From assembly GCA_041687095.1 (NCBI GenBank), contig JAWLCQ010000175.1:1-9939 (forward strand): DNA of 9,939 bases, given 5' to 3'. Source of the DNA: JAWLCQ01 sp041687095 (GTDB lineage: Bacteria; Planctomycetota; Phycisphaerae; SM23-33). The position numbers and the translations under genes are program-made. The notes under the pieces were generated by a model. The model was not told the origin of the DNA. It saw nothing but the letters and a program-made list of their open reading frames with translations, and did not search any database. This document shows positions 5,940 to 9,939 of this stretch, in pieces (within the stretch, counting starts at the first letter, position 1; each line of letters opens with the position of its first letter).

Positions 5940-6641
5940 ATGCTCTACCGCAGCAAACTCCGTTGGATCCGCAAGTACGTCGCCGGCCGCTCCGTGCTCG
6001 ACCTCGGGTGCGTCTGCCACGAACTCGACGTCACCGACCCGCCGTGGCTGCACGGATTCCTCTGCCAGCACGCCGCGCGGGTGCGGGGCGTGGACATCGT
6101 CTCCGACGCCGTCACCGAAATGCGCCGCCGCGGGTACGACGCCGTCTGCGCCGACGTCGAGACGCTCGACCTCGGGGAGACGTTCGACGTCGTGGTCGCC
6201 GGGGACATCATCGAACATCTCGCCTCCCCCGGGGCCCTCATCGAGCGTGCCGCCGCCCACCTCGCACCGGACGGGGTGCTGCTGGTCACCACGCCCAATC
6301 CCGTCACGCTCGTGCGCCTGCTCCGCGTCCTCGTCGACGGGCGCGTCCCCGCCAACAAGCAGCACACCTGCTGGTTCACCGCCAAGGTCCTGCGGCAGCT
6401 CGCGCAGCGGTACGGGCTGGAGGTCGTCGACGAGTCGTACACGGACGACACGCGGCTGTACTACCGCCTCTGGCCTGCGTTGCCCCCCGGCGGCAGCCGT
6501 TTCCGGCGGTTCTGGCGGCGGCTGGCGCTGCTGTTCCGTCGCCTCCTGTGGCAGCCGTGGGTCCTGCTGAACTCCGCCCTGTGCCTTGTGCGCCCGCGGC
6601 TGAGCGAGACGGTGTGCCTGGCGCTGGCGCGGCGGTCGTAG
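5940..6641 (+). CDS. Class I SAM-dependent methyltransferase
   Basis: The 233-residue product has the Rossmann-type methyltransferase fold. Motif I is VLDLGC at 19-24, but the usual glycine-rich continuation is replaced by VCHE. An acidic ribose-binding residue is expected at Asp52 (VRGVDI), motif IV is DVVVAGDIIEHL at 83-94, and LAPDGVLLVTTPNP at 108-121 forms the following strand, all typical of the Methyltransf_11/23 group. Residues 187-217 are alternately arginine-rich and hydrophobic (FRRFWRRLALLFRRLLW), suggesting an amphipathic helix at the membrane face. The substrate is unknown. A sugar, lipid or glycoconjugate precursor is suggested by the nearby amidotransferase and glycosyltransferase. 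ATG 5940 is the first start in frame, and no strong ribosome binding site precedes it. Confidence 0.88.
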   Translation: MLYRSKLRWIRKYVAGRSVLDLGCVCHELDVTDPPWLHGFLCQHAARVRGVDIVSDAVTEMRRRGYDAVCADVETLDLGETFDVVVAGDIIEHLASPGALIERAAAHLAPDGVLLVTTPNPVTLVRLLRVLVDGRVPANKQHTCWFTAKVLRQLAQRYGLEVVDESYTDDTRLYYRLWPALPPGGSRFRRFWRRLALLFRRLLWQPWVLLNSALCLVRPRLSETVCLALARRS

Positions 6642-6694
6642 CAGCGGGGACGGGGGATCCCTGGGGAGTTCAACGCCCTACCGCGCGTGCTTTC

Positions 6695-6757
6695 GCCGGG
6701 TGCCACGCGACGCCGGGTGCCACGCGACGCCGGGTGCCACGCGACGCCGGGTGCCAC
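6695..6757. repeat. 17-bp tandem repeat array
   Basis: Three identical head-to-tail copies of GCCGGGTGCCACGCGAC occupy 6695-6711, 6712-6728 and 6729-6745, followed by a 12-bp partial copy (6746-6757) that runs into the left arm of the palindrome at 6749. Each unit contains GGGTGCCACG, the outer end of that palindrome, so the array looks like local expansion of the element's edge. It lies downstream of the methyltransferase stop. The period is not a multiple of three, and no coding use is apparent. Confidence 0.9.
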
Positions 6758-6823
6758 GGCTGCGCCGTTTGCAGCCGTGCTGCCGGGAAGGACACGGCTG
6801 CAAACGGCGCAGCCGTGGCACCC
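6749..6823. repeat. 31-bp perfect inverted repeat, REPIN-like
   Basis: Arms 6749-6779 and 6793-6823 are exact inverted copies of 31 bp around a 13-nt centre. Each arm also contains its own hairpin, CACGGCTGC and GCAGCCGTG around GCCGTTT, so the sequence holds four copies of the CACGGCTGC motif in alternating orientation. The outer ends are GGGTGCCACGGCT and AGCCGTGGCACCC. It lies between the convergent methyltransferase and asnB 3' ends and would form a strong hairpin in read-through RNA from either side. A role in bidirectional termination is possible, though no T-run follows. No transposase is encoded nearby. Confidence 0.9.
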
Positions 6824-6859
6824 AGGCATTTGCCTTTCAGAGAGACAGGAAACGCTTCC

Positions 6860-6872
6860 GCCCCTGCGGGGC
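6860..6872 (-). terminator. Possible asnB terminator hairpin
   Basis: GCCCC (6860-6864) and GGGGC (6868-6872) flank a 3-nt loop 26 bases beyond the asnB stop. On the minus strand it is followed by GGAAGCG and then TTTCC, which itself closes a 4-bp GGAA/TTCC stem (6848-6859). The T-run is too short for a confident intrinsic terminator. Confidence 0.35.
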
Positions 6873-6898
6873 TGACACACCGGAGCGCAGACGGTCCG

Positions 6899-8764
6899 CT
6901 ACCTCGCATACTTCCGCAGCCAGCGGAGGAACACCCAGAGCTTGTACGCGCGGGAGCCTTCGAAGGCGGCGGCGTGGCGACGGAGGTTGGGGTGCAGCCA
7001 CGAGCGGGCCAGGTCGGGGTGCTCGGCGAAGACGGCATCGACGAGCGAGGCGAGGTCCTCGCGGGTGAACCACTGCTTGACGGGGGCGGAGAAGCCCTTC
7101 TTGGGGCGGTTGCGGATCTCCTCGGGGAGGCGGTCGCCCATGGTGCGCTTGAGCAGGCCCTTGAGTTCGCCCCCGGGGTTGCGGACCTCCTCGCGGAGCC
7201 CGCAGAGGTACTCGACGAGGTGGTGGTTGAGCAGGGGCACGCGGAGTTCGAGGCTCGCGTGCATGCTGGTGCGGTCGGCGCGGGCGAGGTTGAGGTCGGG
7301 CAGGAAGGTCATGAGGTCCACGTACTGCATGCGGGCCATGGGCGGCAGGTCCGTCCGCCAGTGCTGGCGGAAGTAGGCGGCGTCATCGCGGGAGGCGAGT
7401 TGGGCGGCGAGTTCGGGCGAGAAGATCTTGCGCTTGTCGGCGGCGACCATGGCGCCCATGAGTTGGGCGTAGAGGTCCACGTCCTCGAGGGCGGGGAGGC
7501 GCCACTTGCGGCGGGGGCGGCGGAGGAGGGCCTCCAGGACCCGCCGCGCCACCTGTCCGCGGGGGGTGGCCCAGAAGCTCGGGCGGCGGAACCGCTGCCA
7601 CCACTTGTACCAGCTGTACCCCCCGAACGTCTCATCCCCCCCCTCCCCGCACAGGGCGACGGTGACGTCCTTGCGGGCGAGTTCGGCGACGAAGAGCATG
7701 GGGATGCTGGAGGAGGCGGCGAAGGGCTCGTCGAACAGGTCCAGAACCTGCTCCGAGCGCGCGTGGGCCATCTCGCGGGTGACGACCAGTTCGACGTGCT
7801 CGGTATCGAAGCGGCCGGCGGCGATGCGGGCGTAGGGCAGCTCGCTGTGCTCCTCGACGTCGAACCCGATGGAGAACGTGTGGAAGCGCTCGCACCCCAG
7901 GCGACGGGAGGCGGAGTTGGGGGAGGCGAAGACGGACGCGGCGCTGCCGGAGACGAGCGTCGAGTCGAGCCCTCCGCTGAGGTACGACCCGGTGGGCACG
8001 TCGCTGACGAGGTAGGCTTCGACGGAGCGGTCGAGGAGTTCCCGCAGCCTCGCACCGGCGGCGGCGGGGCCGTCGTCGCAGGACTCCATCGCGGGCGTCC
8101 AGTACCGCCACGTGCGGCGCCCCTCGCGGGTGTGCTCGAGCACGGTGGCGGGCGGGAGCTTGTGGAGGTCGCGGTAGATCGTCCCGGGGGTCGGGACGTA
8201 CCCGTAGCTGAAGAACTCCCACGCCGCCCCCGGGTCGATGTCGCGGGGGACGCGGGGATCGGCGAGGATGGCGCGCATCTCGCTGGCGAAGGTCAGCCGC
8301 CCGCCCGCGAGGCTGTAGAAGCAGGGCTTGATCCCCAGGCGGTCGCGGACGAGGTACGTCCGCCCCTGCGCCAGGTCGCACAGGGCGAAGGCGAACATGC
8401 CCTCGAAGCGGCCGATGGCGTCGATGCCCCAGCGCAGGTACGCCTGGATGACGACCTCGGTGTCGGTATCGCTGCGGAAGGAGCACCCGGCGAGGCGGAG
8501 TTCGTCGCGGAGTTCGCGGAAGTTGTAGATCTCCCCGTTGTACACGAGCTGCACCCGCCCGTCGGGGTCGCCCATGGGCTGGTGGCCCTGGGGGCTGAGG
8601 TCGAGGATGCTCAGGCGGCGGTGCCCGAGCCCGACGGTCCCGTCCTCGCGGACCCACAGGCCCGCGTCGTCGGGCCCGCGATGCGCGAGCGTGTCCCGCA
8701 TCCGCCGCAGCGCCTCCGCCTCCACCCCCCCGCCGAGATCCACAATGCCCACAAATCCACACAT
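6899..8764 (-). CDS. asnB: Glutamine-hydrolysing asparagine synthase family amidotransferase
   Basis: The 621-residue product joins an N-terminal class II glutaminase to a synthetase domain. Asparagine synthase uses ATP and glutamine ammonia to convert aspartate to asparagine; paralogues in polysaccharide loci amidate other carboxylates. The ATG at 8764 is required because Cys2 (MCGFVGI) is the glutaminase nucleophile. Further glutaminase residues are the RR of GHRRLSI at 49-50, YNGEIY at 75-80, and SDTDTE at 98-103. The synthetase domain has the pyrophosphate loop SGGLDS at 263-268, GEGGDETFGGY at 373-383, and LELRVPLLNHHLVE before the C-terminal KKGFSAPVKQWF region. All key residues are present, so it should be active. 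There is no Shine-Dalgarno, and a -10 box lies 8 bp before the ATG. Its gene is divergent from the GT2 gene and convergent with the methyltransferase. Confidence 0.95.
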   Translation of the reverse strand: MCGFVGIVDLGGGVEAEALRRMRDTLAHRGPDDAGLWVREDGTVGLGHRRLSILDLSPQGHQPMGDPDGRVQLVYNGEIYNFRELRDELRLAGCSFRSDTDTEVVIQAYLRWGIDAIGRFEGMFAFALCDLAQGRTYLVRDRLGIKPCFYSLAGGRLTFASEMRAILADPRVPRDIDPGAAWEFFSYGYVPTPGTIYRDLHKLPPATVLEHTREGRRTWRYWTPAMESCDDGPAAAGARLRELLDRSVEAYLVSDVPTGSYLSGGLDSTLVSGSAASVFASPNSASRRLGCERFHTFSIGFDVEEHSELPYARIAAGRFDTEHVELVVTREMAHARSEQVLDLFDEPFAASSSIPMLFVAELARKDVTVALCGEGGDETFGGYSWYKWWQRFRRPSFWATPRGQVARRVLEALLRRPRRKWRLPALEDVDLYAQLMGAMVAADKRKIFSPELAAQLASRDDAAYFRQHWRTDLPPMARMQYVDLMTFLPDLNLARADRTSMHASLELRVPLLNHHLVEYLCGLREEVRNPGGELKGLLKRTMGDRLPEEIRNRPKKGFSAPVKQWFTREDLASLVDAVFAEHPDLARSWLHPNLRRHAAAFEGSRAYKLWVFLRWLRKYAR

Positions 8765-8772
8765 GCCCGGCG

Positions 8773-8800
8773 ATTCTAGCTTCCCCCCGCTCCCCCGCAA
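8773..8800 (-). promoter_or_regulatory. Putative asnB promoter giving a leaderless mRNA
   Basis: On the minus strand TTGCGG (8800-8795), a 16-bp spacer and TAGAAT (8778-8773) lie directly before the asnB start, with 8 bp between the -10 box and the ATG. The spacing and the identical TAGAAT box mirror the purB promoter. Confidence 0.55.
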
Positions 8801-8802
8801 GC

Positions 8803-8808
8803 TATAAT
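8803..8808 (+). promoter_or_regulatory. Consensus -10 box of the glycosyltransferase gene
   Basis: TATAAT is a perfect -10 hexamer ending 12 bp before the GT2 ATG, predicting a leader of about 6 nt or less. The -35 region at around 8780-8786 (CTTCCCC) is weak. This box lies back to back with the asnB promoter in a 56-bp gap, so the two polymerase sites overlap and the promoters may compete. Confidence 0.6.
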
Positions 8809-8820
8809 CGCCGCCTGCCC

Positions 8821-9729
8821 ATGAGCGACCCGACCGTCAGCGTGATCATCCCGGCGTACAACGCCGCCGACCTCGTCCCCGAGGCCATCGACTCCGTGCG
8901 CCGCCAGACCTACCAGGACTTCGAGGTCCTCGTCGTCGACGACGGGTCCACCGACGGGACGTGGGAGGTCCTCCAGGACCTCGCCGCCCACTGGGACAAG
9001 CTCCGCGTCTTCCGCGCCGAACACCGCGGGCTCGCCGCCGCCCGCAACCTCGCCGTCTCCCACATGCGCGGGCAGTACATCGCCCTCCTCGACGCCGACG
9101 ACCTCTGGACCGACACCAAGCTCGACCGCTGCATGCAGTTCCTCCGCGAGCACCCCGACCTGAGCATCGTCTACACGCCCATGGCCCCCATCCGTATGGA
9201 CGGGACCCCCATGGAGGGCCACAGCAAGCCCTGCCTCTCCGGCCGCATCACCACCGAACTCTTCGAGAGCATCTTCGTCCACGACCCCGCCGCCGTCTTC
9301 CATCGCCGCGTCATCGACCAGTGCGGGGGGTTCGACGAGTCGCTCCCCGTGTGCGTCGGGCACGAGTTCTGGCTGCGGGTCTCCACCGCCTTCGCCTTCG
9401 GGCTCATCGACGAGCCCCTCGCCCTGCGGCGATGGTCGGAACGCTCCCTCACCCGCTCCAACCGCGCCCGCGGCCGCCGCGTCAAGGCGGGCATGCTCGA
9501 ACGCTTCTATTTTGAACGCGGCGGGAAGGATCTGCTCCCCGAGCGCCCCGCCCTCCGCCGCCTCGCCCGCGTCCACTACGCCGCTGGCAAGATCCTCCTC
9601 AAGCAGCGCCAGTTCCCCGACGCCAAGGCCTACCTCCGCAAGGCCATCCATTACGCCCCCACCCAGCTCAAGCCCTACCCCCTCTACCTCCTCGCCGCCG
9701 CCGCCTCCCTGCTCGCCCGCCCCCGCTGA
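8821..9729 (+). CDS. Family 2 glycosyltransferase
   Basis: The 302-residue product is an inverting GT-A glycosyltransferase using a nucleotide sugar. Residues 5-10 (TVSVII) start the fold, VVDDGSTDGT at 38-47 binds the nucleotide, DADD at 91-94 is the DXD-type metal site, and GHEFWLR at 180-186 is the ED-like motif supplying the likely catalytic base. A C-terminal segment, YAAGKILLKQRQFPDAKAYLRKAIHYAP (253-280, split here by reading on), resembles one TPR helix pair, followed by a hydrophobic end LYLLAAAASLLA that could touch the membrane. Donor and acceptor cannot be predicted. No Shine-Dalgarno precedes the ATG. It is divergent from asnB and near a methyltransferase, a setting common in surface glycan loci. 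Confidence 0.94.
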   Translation: MSDPTVSVIIPAYNAADLVPEAIDSVRRQTYQDFEVLVVDDGSTDGTWEVLQDLAAHWDKLRVFRAEHRGLAAARNLAVSHMRGQYIALLDADDLWTDTKLDRCMQFLREHPDLSIVYTPMAPIRMDGTPMEGHSKPCLSGRITTELFESIFVHDPAAVFHRRVIDQCGGFDESLPVCVGHEFWLRVSTAFAFGLIDEPLALRRWSERSLTRSNRARGRRVKAGMLERFYFERGGKDLLPERPALRRLARVHYAAGKILLKQRQFPDAKAYLRKAIHYAPTQLKPYPLYLLAAAASLLARPR

Positions 9730-9776
9730 CAGACGGCGGCCGATCGGGGAACCGTGGGCATGAACCGACCCGGACA

Positions 9777-9820
9777 CAGAGGCAGTACAGCGTCCATTCA
9801 GGAAGCCACGCTGCCCTCTG
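9777..9820. terminator. Imperfect hairpin after the glycosyltransferase
   Basis: CAGAGGCAGTACAGCGT (9777-9793) and ACGCTGCCCTCTG (9808-9820) pair imperfectly with a small internal bulge around a 14-nt loop, about 50 bases after the GT2 stop. No T-run follows, so it may be a 3'-end hairpin rather than an intrinsic terminator. I see nothing else in 9730-9776. Confidence 0.35.
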
Positions 9821-9843
9821 CGCCTGCTCGGCCCCAAGCGCCT

Positions 9844-9939
9844 GCGACGCCTCCAGCGCGTGCGACGCCTCCAACGCGTGCGACGCCTCCAACGCGTGCG
9901 ACGCCTCCAACGCGTGCGACGCCTCCAGCGCGTGCGTTG
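9844..9939. repeat. 18-bp tandem repeat running off the window
   Basis: Five full head-to-tail copies of GCGACGCCTCCARCGCGT occupy 9844-9861, 9862-9879, 9880-9897, 9898-9915 and 9916-9933, with a decayed partial copy on each side. Copies 1 and 5 carry AGC where copies 2 to 4 carry AAC. There are no unique spacers, so it is not CRISPR. The period is six codons, and on the minus strand one frame reads repeated LEASHA. That frame is open to the right edge but ends inside the GT2 gene, so coding is unproven. The array's right boundary is outside the window. Confidence 0.85.

Noticed and set aside
6695..6823. CRISPR array
   Set aside because: The 17-bp units are directly adjacent with no spacers, and no cas gene is present.
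5822..8779. 985-codon plus-strand open frame across the methyltransferase and asnB
   Set aside because: It is out of frame with the methyltransferase and antisense to asnB, crosses the 6695-6823 repeats, and has biased low-complexity composition.
9668..9939. Minus-strand frame encoding LEASHA repeats
   Set aside because: It ends within the GT2 coding region, and the part after the repeats turns into arginine/glycine-rich antisense sequence. It is treated as non-coding unless a start is found beyond the edge.

Overview
The window is very GC-rich double-stranded bacterial chromosomal DNA with strong G/C bias at third codon positions. The mix of a eukaryote-type adenylosuccinate lyase, mostly single-gene transcription units, genes with almost no 5' leader, and many palindromic intergenic repeats suggests a Planctomycetota-like bacterium, perhaps Phycisphaerae. 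This placement is an inference from gene style, not from a marker gene. No rRNA, tRNA, CRISPR array, integrase or transposase gene is visible.

Layout from left to right: a palindromic repeat cut by the left edge (1-79); purB on the minus strand (212-1645); a divergent promoter region; a GH65 disaccharide phosphorylase (1769-4012) followed on the same strand by a PfkB-type 2-keto-3-deoxygluconate kinase (4149-5243), with a hairpin-forming repeat between them; a small coiled-coil protein on the minus strand (5359-5673) whose leader carries a long hairpin; a class I SAM methyltransferase (5940-6641); a 130-bp repeat cluster, part tandem and part palindromic, between convergent gene ends (6695-6823); an asparagine-synthase-type amidotransferase on the minus strand (6899-8764); a divergent family 2 glycosyltransferase (8821-9729); and an 18-bp tandem repeat running off the right edge.

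Functionally there are three blocks. purB is housekeeping purine synthesis. GH65 plus the KDG kinase look like a small carbohydrate-catabolism unit, one cleaving an alpha-glucoside with phosphate and the other phosphorylating a keto-deoxy sugar acid. The methyltransferase, AsnB-type amidotransferase and GT2 form a loose group of the kind found in surface polysaccharide or glycoconjugate loci. Their separate promoters and orientations mean this link rests on proximity only.

The most unusual content is intergenic. Two palindromic elements with the REPIN-like design of two inverted hairpins share a 13-bp end (12 of 13 identical) but have unrelated cores. In one of them that end motif sits next to a 17-bp tandem array containing the same motif. 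Three genes also have a -10 box only 7 to 12 bp before the ATG and no Shine-Dalgarno sequence, which predicts leaderless or nearly leaderless mRNAs.
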